From Demequina aurantiaca (GTDB lineage: Bacteria; Actinomycetota; Actinomycetes; Actinomycetales; Demequinaceae), in assembly GCF_000975135.1 (NCBI RefSeq), contig NZ_BBRF01000001.1, forward strand, positions 142,036-197,590: DNA of 55,555 nucleotides, read 5' to 3'. A program made the translations under genes and the position numbers. The stretch's first letter is position 1, and every line of letters starts with the position of its first letter. This document shows positions 27,172-35,570 of the stretch, one piece after another. The notes under the pieces were generated by a model, which ran no database searches, was not told the DNA's origin, and saw only the letters and a list, made by a program, of their open reading frames with translations.

Positions 27172-28270
27172 CGCCACTATTGAAAAGACTGCGCCGCGCA
27201 CGTACCACGACTATGCGCAACCACTCTGGCGCCGCGTGCTCCTCACCCGCGAGATGGCAGTTGTCGTCGCACTCATCGCGGTCTACATCGTCGCGGCCAT
27301 CGCCGTGCCGAACTTCTCCGCACCCATCACCATCACCTATCTGTTGTTGGACGTCGCGGCAATCCTGTTCATCGCGCTTCCGATGACCATGATCATCATC
27401 ACTGGTGAAATCGACCTGTCGGTGGCGAGCGTCGTGGGTCTGTCGAGCGTGATGTTCGGCATCACGTACCAGGCGGGAATTCCCATTCCCTTCTGCATCT
27501 TGATCAGTCTCGTCATCGGCGCCATCGCCGGCTTCATCAACGGCTTCCTGATCACCGTGGTGGGCCTGCCGTCACTGGCAGTCACCATCGGCACCTTGGC
27601 CCTGTTCCGTGGACTTGCCGTCGGGTTCCTCGGCACTACCGCAGTCACCGGTTTTCCCGACACCTGGTCGGACCTCGCAACTTCGACGATCCCCGGAACC
27701 CCCATCCCGTCGATCATGGTGATCTTCGTTGTGCTACTCATTCTCTTTGCCCTGCTTCTGCACGCCACCCCGTTCGGTCGCGGTGTTTTCGCTATCGGAC
27801 AGTCGTCAGAGGCCGCACGGTTCTCCGGAGTTCGCGTCGAGCGCACCAAGATGAAGCTCTTCATCCTGAGCGGCATCCTCGCGGCGCTAGCCGGCGTCTA
27901 CTACACGCTTCGCTACGGCAGTGCCCGCGGTGACAACGCCACCGGCATGGAGCTGGGAGTCATCGCAGCTGTACTTCTCGGCGGAGTGTCGATCTTTGGC
28001 GGCCGTGGCGCGCTCCATGGCGTGATTGCTGGCGTGCTGCTGATCGGCACCCTCGCCAGCGCACTTCGACTCGCCAACGTGACGTCTGACGTCATCAACA
28101 TCATCACGGGAACGTTGCTCGTGTTCTCAGTGGTATCACCAAGTTTCTTCGCTTGGGCGCGCTCCAAATGGGCTCGCTCACGAGGGAAAAGGGGGTCCGG
28201 CTCTGCAACTCTGGCTGCCGACCCGCCCGCCATCACCCAACCCGATGACACCCCATCGAATAACAAGTAA
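27164..28270 (+). CDS. rhaQ: Rhamnose ABC importer permease 2
   Basis: A 368-residue RbsC-like permease with IDLSVASVVGLSSVMFG, GFINGFLITVVGLPSLAVTIGT, GVFAIGQSSEAARFSGVRVER and GGVSIFGGRGALHGVIAG. The ATG at 27164 has a strong AAGGAGG before it inside the end of the previous gene, an 8-base overlap. The hydrophilic C-terminal tail of about 45 residues (Arg/Lys then Pro-rich) is longer than typical. It partners the protein at 26113-27171. Confidence 0.9.
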   Translation: MSNATIEKTAPRTYHDYAQPLWRRVLLTREMAVVVALIAVYIVAAIAVPNFSAPITITYLLLDVAAILFIALPMTMIIITGEIDLSVASVVGLSSVMFGITYQAGIPIPFCILISLVIGAIAGFINGFLITVVGLPSLAVTIGTLALFRGLAVGFLGTTAVTGFPDTWSDLATSTIPGTPIPSIMVIFVVLLILFALLLHATPFGRGVFAIGQSSEAARFSGVRVERTKMKLFILSGILAALAGVYYTLRYGSARGDNATGMELGVIAAVLLGGVSIFGGRGALHGVIAGVLLIGTLASALRLANVTSDVINIITGTLLVFSVVSPSFFAWARSKWARSRGKRGSGSATLAADPPAITQPDDTPSNNK

Positions 28271-28279
28271 GGGATCACA

Positions 28280-29362
28280 ATGATGTTTTCTATGAAGTCC
28301 AAGAAGGGTGCCTTCGCCGCTCTCGCGGTCACGGCGGCCCTCGTCATGGCTGGCTGCTCTAGTAGCTCGGACGACACCACCGAGTCCCCTGACGCCGGCA
28401 CCAGCCCGGCAGCGTCGAATAGCAGTGATGACGCGATGACCAGCGACGCCAACCTCGCGATTACGTTCCTCCCTAAGAACCTCGGCAATGCCTACTTCGA
28501 CACCTCCGATGCCGGTGGCGAGGAAGCCATCAACGAGTTCGGCGGCACCTACGCCGAGGTCGGACCTGCAGAGGCATCGCCCGATGCTCAGGTCAGTTAC
28601 ATCAACACGCTCACCCAGCAGGGAGTTGGCGGTATCGCCGTTTCCGCGAACGACCCCGAGGCAATCTGCTCGGCTCTGAACGACGCGCGTGACGCGGGCG
28701 TCAAGGTCGTCACCTTCGACTCCGACACCAACCCCGACTGCCGCGACCTGTTCATCAACCAGGCCACCTCCGACGGCATCGCGCAGGTTCAGGTCGACAT
28801 GATCGCCGAGCAGATTGGCGACGAGGGTCAAATTGCAATCCTGTCGGCCACTGCCAACGCGACCAACCAGAACGCTTGGATCGAGACCATGAAGACGATC
28901 CTCGCTGCTGACCACCCGAACATCGAGCTCGTCGACGTTGTCTACGGCGACGACGACGACCAGACCTCATTCGACAAGACTGCGGCTCTGCTCCAGACCT
29001 ACCCGGAGCTCAAGGGCATCGTTTCGCCCACCACAGTCGGCATCACCGCGGCCGCTCGCTACCTCTCCACCTCTGAGGCAAAGGGCAAGGTCGCGATCAC
29101 CGGTCTCGGCACGCCGAACCAGATGCGTTCGTACGTTGAGGACGGCACCTGCACCGCATTCGCGCTGTGGAACCCGGCTGACCTTGGCTACCTTGCCGCC
29201 TACGCCAACAAGGCGCTCATCGAAGGCACCATTACCGGTGCCGAGGGTGACTCCTTCGAGGCAGGCAAGCTCGGCTCATACACCGTTGACGCAGACGGAA
29301 CCGTGCTGCTCGGCTCACCGTACGTATTCAACGCAGACAACATCGGCGACTTCGACTTCTAA
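28280..29362 (+). CDS. rhaS: Rhamnose-binding lipoprotein of the ABC importer
   Basis: A 360-residue periplasmic-binding-protein-4 type lipoprotein. The signal ends in lipobox MAGC (about residues 23-26), then comes a Ser/Asp linker. The mature part shows LPKNLGNAYFDTSDAGGEEA, QGVGGIAVSANDPEAICSAL, VVTFDSDTNPDCRDLFINQ and GLGTPNQMRSYVEDGTCTAF, all typical of the RhaS/LsrB-like subgroup. Two adjacent ATGs (28280 and 28283) are possible starts. It lies 9 bp after the permease. Confidence 0.92.
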   Translation: MMFSMKSKKGAFAALAVTAALVMAGCSSSSDDTTESPDAGTSPAASNSSDDAMTSDANLAITFLPKNLGNAYFDTSDAGGEEAINEFGGTYAEVGPAEASPDAQVSYINTLTQQGVGGIAVSANDPEAICSALNDARDAGVKVVTFDSDTNPDCRDLFINQATSDGIAQVQVDMIAEQIGDEGQIAILSATANATNQNAWIETMKTILAADHPNIELVDVVYGDDDDQTSFDKTAALLQTYPELKGIVSPTTVGITAAARYLSTSEAKGKVAITGLGTPNQMRSYVEDGTCTAFALWNPADLGYLAAYANKALIEGTITGAEGDSFEAGKLGSYTVDADGTVLLGSPYVFNADNIGDFDF

Positions 29363-29372
29363 TCGTCGCCTC

Positions 29373-29414
29373 GCATGCCCGGCCGGGCCCTCCCCTGGTT
29401 GCCGGTCGGGCGTG
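29373..29414 (+). terminator. Intercistronic hairpin between rhaS and rhaI
   Basis: A 12-bp stem with two G-U pairs (29373-29384 with 29403-29414) lies in the 101-bp gap after the binding-protein stop. Like the hairpins after the other binding-protein genes, it may reduce readthrough and thus separate transporter from enzyme expression. Confidence 0.5.
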
Positions 29415-29463
29415 CGCCCCTTGGGGCTCTCCACCACTCTTACTTCTTTAGACAGGAACTACC

Positions 29464-30630
29464 GTGACTAGCTTCGACTCGATCGCCGCCCGACTCGATG
29501 AGCAGGCCATCGAACTGCCCTCGTGGGCGTTTGGCAACTCCGGAACGCGCTTCAAGGTCTTTACCCAGCCTGGCGGCCCGCGCGACCCGTTCGAGAAGAT
29601 CGCCGACGCCGCGCAGGTCCACAAGCACACTGGCCTGTCCCCCTCCGTCGCCTTGCACATCCCTTGGGACAAGGTCGACGACTACACCGCCTTGTCAGAC
29701 CACGCACAGGGCCTCGGCGTCGCGCTGGGCACCATCAACTCGAACACCTTTCAGGACGACGACTACAAGCTAGGTTCGCTAACCCACTCCGACCCCGCGA
29801 TCCGTCAGAAGGCAATCGACCACCACTTCGAGTGCATCGACGTCATGGACAAGACTGGCTCGCGAGACCTGAAGATTTGGCTCGCCGATGGCACCAACTA
29901 CCCGGGCCAGGACGACATGCGCGGTCGCCAGGATCGCCTTGCCGACTCGCTGCAGCAGATCTATGCGCGCATCGGAGACGACCAGCGCCTGGTCCTCGAG
30001 TACAAGATCTTTGAGCCCGCGTTCTACCACATGGACGTACCCGACTGGGGAACCAGCCTGGTGCAGTGCCTCGCCCTGGGCGACCGCGCATCGGTCTGCC
30101 TCGATACCGGCCACCACGCCCCCAGCACCAACATCGAATTCATCGTGATGCAGCTGCTGCGCCTGGGCAAGCTGGGGTCGTTCGACTTCAACTCGCGCTT
30201 CTACGCTGACGACGACCTCATCGTGGGATCCGCGGACCCGTTCCAGTTGTTCCGGATCATCTTCGAGGTGATCCGCGGCGGCGGTTACGGCGCCGACGGC
30301 GACACCGCCTTCATGCTCGACCAGTGCCACAACATCGAGGACAAGATCCCCGGCCAAATCCGCAGCGTGCTCAATGTCCAAGAGATGACGGCGCGGGCGC
30401 TGCTCGTGGACCGCGAGGCGCTCGACGCGGCACAGCGCTCCGGCGACGTACTCGCCGCCAACTCGCTCATGATGGACGCCTTCTACACCGACGTTCGTGG
30501 CCCGCTTGCTGAATACCGCGAGTCCCGCGGTCTTCCTGGTGACCCGATGGCCGCTTACTTGGCGAGCGGCTATGGCCAGCAGATCGCCGAGGACCGCGTA
30601 GGCGGCGTCCAGGCCAGCTGGGGCGCATAA
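29464..30630 (+). CDS. rhaI: L-rhamnose isomerase
   Basis: A 388-residue isomerase of the Pseudomonas stutzeri RhaI type, which converts L-rhamnose to L-rhamnulose with two divalent metals in a TIM barrel. Recognisable stretches are LHIPWDKVDDY, GTINSNTFQDDDYKLGSL, IWLADGTNYPGQDDMRGRQDR (metal site side), LEYKIFEPAFYHMDV and CLDTGHHAPSTNIEF with the conserved Asp and His. It starts at GTG with AGGAA upstream. It opens the enzyme part of the operon, which continues through 35492. Confidence 0.95.
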   Translation: MTSFDSIAARLDEQAIELPSWAFGNSGTRFKVFTQPGGPRDPFEKIADAAQVHKHTGLSPSVALHIPWDKVDDYTALSDHAQGLGVALGTINSNTFQDDDYKLGSLTHSDPAIRQKAIDHHFECIDVMDKTGSRDLKIWLADGTNYPGQDDMRGRQDRLADSLQQIYARIGDDQRLVLEYKIFEPAFYHMDVPDWGTSLVQCLALGDRASVCLDTGHHAPSTNIEFIVMQLLRLGKLGSFDFNSRFYADDDLIVGSADPFQLFRIIFEVIRGGGYGADGDTAFMLDQCHNIEDKIPGQIRSVLNVQEMTARALLVDREALDAAQRSGDVLAANSLMMDAFYTDVRGPLAEYRESRGLPGDPMAAYLASGYGQQIAEDRVGGVQASWGA

Positions 30631-30676
30631 GCGCTCCTCCCACATTTCACTTCCCACTCACCACAAAGGAACTCCC

Positions 30677-32713
30677 GTGACTTCACCCACTGCAGCAGAC
30701 CTCATCGCCCGCTCCAACCGCCTGGGCGCAGACCCCAAGAACACCAACTACGCGGGTGGCAACACCTCCGCGAAGGGCACCGAGACGGATCCCGTGACGG
30801 GCGAGCAGGTTGAACTCATGTGGGTCAAGGGCTCCGGTGGAGACCTTGGCACCCTGAAAGAGGCTGGCCTCGCGGTGCTGCGTCTGGACCGCCTGCGCGC
30901 CCTCGTCGACGTCTACCCCGGCGTGGACCGCGAGGACGAGATGGTCGCGGCATTCGACTACTGCGCTCACGGCAAGGGCGGTGCCGCACCGTCAATCGAT
31001 ACCGCTATGCATGGCCTCGTCGACGCCGCCCACGTTGATCACCTCCACCCCGACTCCGGCATCGCCATCGCGACCTCCGCTGACGGGGAAGCACTGACCG
31101 CGAAGATCTTTGGCGACGCCGTGGTGTGGGTGCCCTGGCGCCGCCCCGGCTTCCAACTGGGCCTCGACATCGCCGAGATCAAGGAAGCCAACCCGCACGC
31201 CATCGGCTGCATCCTCGGCGGGCACGGCATCACCGCGTGGGGCGACACGTCCGACGAGGCTGAGTCCAACTCGCTACGCATCATCGACACCGCTGCGGCG
31301 TACATCGCTGAGAACGGCAAGTCGGACCCCTTCGGCGAGGCACTGGACGGCTACGGCGCCCTCGACGCCGATGCTCGCACCGCCAAGGCTGCCGCGCTCG
31401 CCCCCACCATTCGCGGGCTCGCGTCTGTCGACCGTCCCATGGTCGGCAACTTCACGGACGCCCCCGAGGTCCTCGACTTCCTGGCATCGTCCGAACACCC
31501 ACGCCTTGCGGCCCTTGGCACCAGCTGCCCCGACCACTTCCTGCGCACCAAGGTCAAGCCGATGGTGCTTGACTTGCCGTCCGACGCCTCGGTCGAGGAC
31601 TCGATTGCTCGCCTCAAGGAGCTCCACACTGAGTACCGCGCGGACTACCAGGCCTATTACGACGCTCACGCAACGGAGAACTCCCCCGCCATCCGTGGAG
31701 CTGACCCGCTCATCGTCCTCGTTCCGGGCGTCGGTATGTTCAGTTTTGGCGCCAACAAGCAGACCGCCCGCGTGGCCGGCGAGTTCTACATCAACGCCAT
31801 CAACGTGATGCGCGGCGCCGAGTCGCTGTCGACCTACTCCCCCATTGGCGACGACGAGAAGTTCAACATCGAGTACTGGGCGCTCGAAGAGGCCAAGCTC
31901 CAGCGCATGCCCAAGCCCAAGTCACACGCCACGCGAGTGGCGTTGGTGACCGGTGCAGCATCGGGAATCGGCAGGGCCATCGCCACCCGCCTAGCCGCCG
32001 AGGGCGCCTGCGTTGTCATCGCCGACCTTGATCTGGAGAAGGCCAAGGAAGCCGCAGCGGAGCTCGGCAACACCGACGTGGCGATCGGCGTCCAGATCAA
32101 CGTCGCGGACGGCGAGGCCGTCACCCGCGCTATGAATGAGGCCATCCTCGCCTTCGGTGGCGTTGACCTGGTGGTCAACAACGCCGGACTGTCGCTCAGC
32201 AAGCCGCTGCTCGACACCACCGAGGCGGACTGGGACCTGCAGCACAATGTCATGGCCAAGGGCTCGTTCCTCGTCTCGCAGGCAGCTGCACGCGCCATGA
32301 TCGACCAGGGCATGGGCGGCGACATCATCTACATCGCGTCCAAGAACGCCGTGTTCGCGGGACCCAACAACGTCGCCTACTCGGCGACCAAGGCCGACCA
32401 GGCCCACCAGGTTCGACTGCTTGCGGTCGAGCTCGGCGAGTTCGGCATCAAGGTCAATGGCATCAACCCCGATGGCGTGGTCCGCGGCTCAGGCATCTTC
32501 AGCTCGGGCTGGGGTGCGAACCGCGCCAAGACCTACGGCATCGAAGAGGAGAACCTGGGCGAGTTCTATGCGCAGCGCACCATCCTCAAGCGTGAGGTTC
32601 TGCCCGAGCACGTGGCCAACGCCGCGGCCGTCCTGACCGGTCCCGACATGTCACACACCACGGGTCTGCACATCCCCGTGGACGCCGGAGTCGCGGCGGC
32701 ATTCCTGCGATGA
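30677..32713 (+). CDS. rhaEW: Bifunctional rhamnulose-1-phosphate aldolase / L-lactaldehyde dehydrogenase
   Basis: A 678-residue fusion. Residues 1 to about 410 are a class II (zinc) aldolase domain, with AGGNTSAKG near the start and zinc-site HVDHLHPDSG. From about 420 a short-chain dehydrogenase follows: NAD loop TGAASGIG from 425, NNAG, and catalytic Tyr568-x-x-x-Lys572 in AYSATKAD. The aldolase splits L-rhamnulose-1-phosphate into dihydroxyacetone phosphate and L-lactaldehyde; the dehydrogenase domain should oxidise lactaldehyde to L-lactate. It starts at GTG after AAAGGAA. Its stop overlaps the kinase ATG. Confidence 0.94.
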   Translation: MTSPTAADLIARSNRLGADPKNTNYAGGNTSAKGTETDPVTGEQVELMWVKGSGGDLGTLKEAGLAVLRLDRLRALVDVYPGVDREDEMVAAFDYCAHGKGGAAPSIDTAMHGLVDAAHVDHLHPDSGIAIATSADGEALTAKIFGDAVVWVPWRRPGFQLGLDIAEIKEANPHAIGCILGGHGITAWGDTSDEAESNSLRIIDTAAAYIAENGKSDPFGEALDGYGALDADARTAKAAALAPTIRGLASVDRPMVGNFTDAPEVLDFLASSEHPRLAALGTSCPDHFLRTKVKPMVLDLPSDASVEDSIARLKELHTEYRADYQAYYDAHATENSPAIRGADPLIVLVPGVGMFSFGANKQTARVAGEFYINAINVMRGAESLSTYSPIGDDEKFNIEYWALEEAKLQRMPKPKSHATRVALVTGAASGIGRAIATRLAAEGACVVIADLDLEKAKEAAAELGNTDVAIGVQINVADGEAVTRAMNEAILAFGGVDLVVNNAGLSLSKPLLDTTEADWDLQHNVMAKGSFLVSQAAARAMIDQGMGGDIIYIASKNAVFAGPNNVAYSATKADQAHQVRLLAVELGEFGIKVNGINPDGVVRGSGIFSSGWGANRAKTYGIEEENLGEFYAQRTILKREVLPEHVANAAAVLTGPDMSHTTGLHIPVDAGVAAAFLR

Positions 32714-34137
32714 TCCACTCCGTCGCCGCCGTCGACCTGGGCGCCACCAGTGGGCGTGTCATGGTGGGCCACGTGGGCCCCAACGAGTTGCGGCTCGAGG
32801 CTGTCTCTCGATTCGCCAACGGCGGCACGATGCTGGCCGACGGTCTGCACTGGAACGTTTCCGGGCTGTTTGACCACGCCGTAGCGGGGCTTTCCGAGGC
32901 TGCGAAGCGCGTGCCGGGGATCGCCAGCATCGGCGTTGACTCGTGGGCGGTGGATTACGGGCTACTTAGTGGCGACCGCATGCTGTGTGAGCCGTTTCAC
33001 TACCGCGACGAGCGCACGGCAGCGGGCGTTGAGTTCGTGCACTCCCGCGTGACCTCGGCGGATCTCTACGCACGAAACGGCTTGCAGTTCCTGCCGTTCA
33101 ATACCGTGTATCAGCTCGCGGCAGAGTTGAGCGGATCCACTTTGGCCGAGGCAGATTCGATGCTGCTGGTGCCTGATCTGCTCAATTTCTGGTTGACGGG
33201 CAACAAGCGCGCCGAGCGCACCAACGCGTCCACCACCGGTCTCCTCCCCGTGGGTGGCAACGAGTGGGATCTGGATCTGATGCATCGCGTGGGTCTACCG
33301 CGCGAGATCCTTCCCACGCTGATCGACGCTGGTGACGAGGTGGGTCCACTACTTCCCCGCCTCGTCACCGCGACCGGTCTTCGCCCGTCGACCAAGGTGA
33401 TCGCGGTGGGTTCGCACGACACGGCTTCGGCGGTCGTGGCGGCACCCATGCAGGGAGACGATGCCGCGTACATCTCGTGCGGCACGTGGGGCTTGGTGGG
33501 GCTCGAGTTGGATAGCCCCGTCGTCACCGATCGCGCGCGCGAGGCGAACTTCACCAACGAGCGCGGCGTCGACGGCACCACGCGGTTCCTCCACAACGTC
33601 ATGGGGCTGTGGCTCCTCAGCGAAACCATGCGCGAATGGGAATCCGAGGGCAATACTCCCACGCTGACGACCGTGCTCGCGCAAGCGGCGGCCGTCAACG
33701 GTCCGGTACCTGTCTTTGACGCCAACGACCCTCGCTTCCTCGCGCCAGGTCCGATGACCCCGCGCATCGTTCAGTGGTGCGCGGAGAACTACGTGGCGCC
33801 ACCGGCGTCCCAGCCTGAGTTCGTGCGCAGCATCATCGAAAGCCTGGCCGATGCGTTCGCACTCGCGATCGCGCAGGCCAGCGACCTTGCGGGCCGGACA
33901 GTGGGCACCGTCCACATCGTGGGTGGCGGATCGCTCAATGAACTGCTGTGCCAGCGCACCGCGGATCGCCTTGGACTGACGGTCGTCGCCGGCCCCGTCG
34001 AGGCCACGGCCATCGGCAACGTGCTGATTCAGGCGCGGGCGCTGGGTGCTGGCGATGGCACACTAGAAGGAATGCGCGACCTCGTGCGCAAGACCTTCGC
34101 AGTGAAGCAGTACAAGCCAATGGAGGCAACACGGTGA
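32710..34137 (+). CDS. rhaB: L-rhamnulokinase
   Basis: A 475-residue FGGY-family sugar kinase that phosphorylates L-rhamnulose at O1. It begins [16 protein letters not shown] (phosphate-1 loop at about 8-17), has [13 protein letters not shown] with a conserved Asp, [13 protein letters not shown] and [14 protein letters not shown], and a C-terminal [18 protein letters not shown] adenosine loop. The start overlaps the aldolase stop by 4 bases. It sits after the aldolase rather than before it, so operon order does not follow pathway order. Confidence 0.95.
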   Translation: MIHSVAAVDLGATSGRVMVGHVGPNELRLEAVSRFANGGTMLADGLHWNVSGLFDHAVAGLSEAAKRVPGIASIGVDSWAVDYGLLSGDRMLCEPFHYRDERTAAGVEFVHSRVTSADLYARNGLQFLPFNTVYQLAAELSGSTLAEADSMLLVPDLLNFWLTGNKRAERTNASTTGLLPVGGNEWDLDLMHRVGLPREILPTLIDAGDEVGPLLPRLVTATGLRPSTKVIAVGSHDTASAVVAAPMQGDDAAYISCGTWGLVGLELDSPVVTDRAREANFTNERGVDGTTRFLHNVMGLWLLSETMREWESEGNTPTLTTVLAQAAAVNGPVPVFDANDPRFLAPGPMTPRIVQWCAENYVAPPASQPEFVRSIIESLADAFALAIAQASDLAGRTVGTVHIVGGGSLNELLCQRTADRLGLTVVAGPVEATAIGNVLIQARALGAGDGTLEGMRDLVRKTFAVKQYKPMEATR

Positions 34138-35492
34138 AGCAGGAACGACACCTTCCCAAGCCACGAGAGCTCGCGCAGTTGATGCGGTTTAAGTCGTTTG
34201 AGTTTGATGGGCGTGCGCGTCGTTTGGCCAAGGCTCACACGATTGCCGAGTTGCGGGCGATCGCGAAGCGACGCACCCCTCAGGGGGCGTTTGATTACAC
34301 CGATGGTGCGGCCGAGGCGGAGTTGTCGTTGGCTCGTGCCCGTCAAGCGTTTCGAGACATCGAGTTCCATCCCGCGATTTTGCGGGACGTGTCCAACGTT
34401 GATACCTCGGTCGAGATCTTTGGTGGCCGCTCCGCTTTGCCCTTCGGTATCGCCCCGACTGGCTTTACCCGCATGATGCAGTCCGAGGGTGAACGCGCCG
34501 GTGCTTCCGCTGCCGGCGCTGCGGGCATCCCGTTCTCGCTCTCCACCGTGGGCACCACCTCCCCTGAAGGGGTAAGGGAAGCCAACCCGCAGGGACGCAA
34601 CTGGTTCCAGTTGTATATGCAAAAGGACCGCGACAAGTCGATGTCGTTGGTGCAACGCGCCGCGGACTGCGGTTTCGACACGTTGCTCGTGACGGTGGAT
34701 GTGCCGGTGGCTGGCGCCCGGTTGCGCGACAACCGCAATGGCTTCACCATTCCCCCACAACTGACCCCCTCCACGGTCCTCAACGCGATCCCCCGCCCTG
34801 AGTGGTGGATCAACTTCCTCACCACCGAACCCCTCACCTTCGCGTCCCTGAGTCAGTGGGATGGCACCATCGGTGAACTCCTCAACGAGCTGTTCGATCC
34901 GACCATCACGTTTGATGACCTCGCGTGGATCCGTGACCAATGGCCGGGCAAGGTGGCCGTTAAAGGCATCCAAACCGTGACCGACGCGAAAGCGGTCGCC
35001 GACATGGGAGTAGACGGCATCGTGCTGTCCAACCACGGCGGACGCCAACTCGACCGCGCCCCCATCCCCTTCCACCTCCTACCCGCCGTGCGCGCCGAGT
35101 TGGGAAACGACGTCGAGATCGTGCTGGACACCGGCATCATGTCCGGCGCCGACATCGTCGCCGCCCTCGCCATGGGCGCCGACTTCACCCTGATCGGCCG
35201 CGCCTACCTCTACGGACTCATGGCCGGCGGACGCGAAGGAGTCGACCGCACCATCGCCATCCTCACCTCAGAAATCACCCGCACCATGAAACTCCTGGGA
35301 GTCGCCTCCGTCGACGAGTTGAACCCAGGACACGTCACTCAGCTGCAGCGATTGTCACCCATCGCTCGTGAACAACGTCCGGCAGCGACCTCGCAGGCCA
35401 CGACACCCGGCAGGACCGTTACGCAAAAGCGCAAGGCGGCATCAGCCGCAGTAGTCTCGAGCGTCGCGAATCCGCGGCGCTCAAAGCCGTAG
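34134..35492 (+). CDS. lldD: FMN-dependent L-lactate dehydrogenase
   Basis: A 452-residue alpha-hydroxyacid oxidase-family flavoprotein that oxidises L-lactate to pyruvate. FMN and catalytic motifs are [46 protein letters not shown] (FMN lysine) and SNHGGRQLD with catalytic His301. It starts at a GTG overlapping the kinase stop, so it belongs to the rha operon, where it would complete lactaldehyde to lactate to pyruvate. About 60 residues beyond the usual C-terminus are Ser/Ala/Arg-rich. Codon use is mixed: the first third has many T- and G-ending codons, while the second half is nearly all C-ending. Confidence 0.93.
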   Translation: MKQERHLPKPRELAQLMRFKSFEFDGRARRLAKAHTIAELRAIAKRRTPQGAFDYTDGAAEAELSLARARQAFRDIEFHPAILRDVSNVDTSVEIFGGRSALPFGIAPTGFTRMMQSEGERAGASAAGAAGIPFSLSTVGTTSPEGVREANPQGRNWFQLYMQKDRDKSMSLVQRAADCGFDTLLVTVDVPVAGARLRDNRNGFTIPPQLTPSTVLNAIPRPEWWINFLTTEPLTFASLSQWDGTIGELLNELFDPTITFDDLAWIRDQWPGKVAVKGIQTVTDAKAVADMGVDGIVLSNHGGRQLDRAPIPFHLLPAVRAELGNDVEIVLDTGIMSGADIVAALAMGADFTLIGRAYLYGLMAGGREGVDRTIAILTSEITRTMKLLGVASVDELNPGHVTQLQRLSPIAREQRPAATSQATTPGRTVTQKRKAASAAVVSSVANPRRSKP

Positions 35493-35524
35493 GTCCGTGC
35501 CTCGCGCCCGTGGCGCCGCGTCGC

Positions 35525-35540
35525 TGAGGGAACGGCCTCA
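35525..35540. terminator. Weak hairpin between convergent lldD and GH78 genes
   Basis: A 5-bp stem (TGAGG/CCTCA, 6-base loop) lies within a 78-bp GC-rich gap between two converging stops, together with two GGCGCCGC blocks. It is probably the convergence point for transcription, but no strong intrinsic terminator is visible. Confidence 0.3.
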
Positions 35541-35570
35541 CGGCCTGGCGCCGCAGCGCATGGACCGGGC

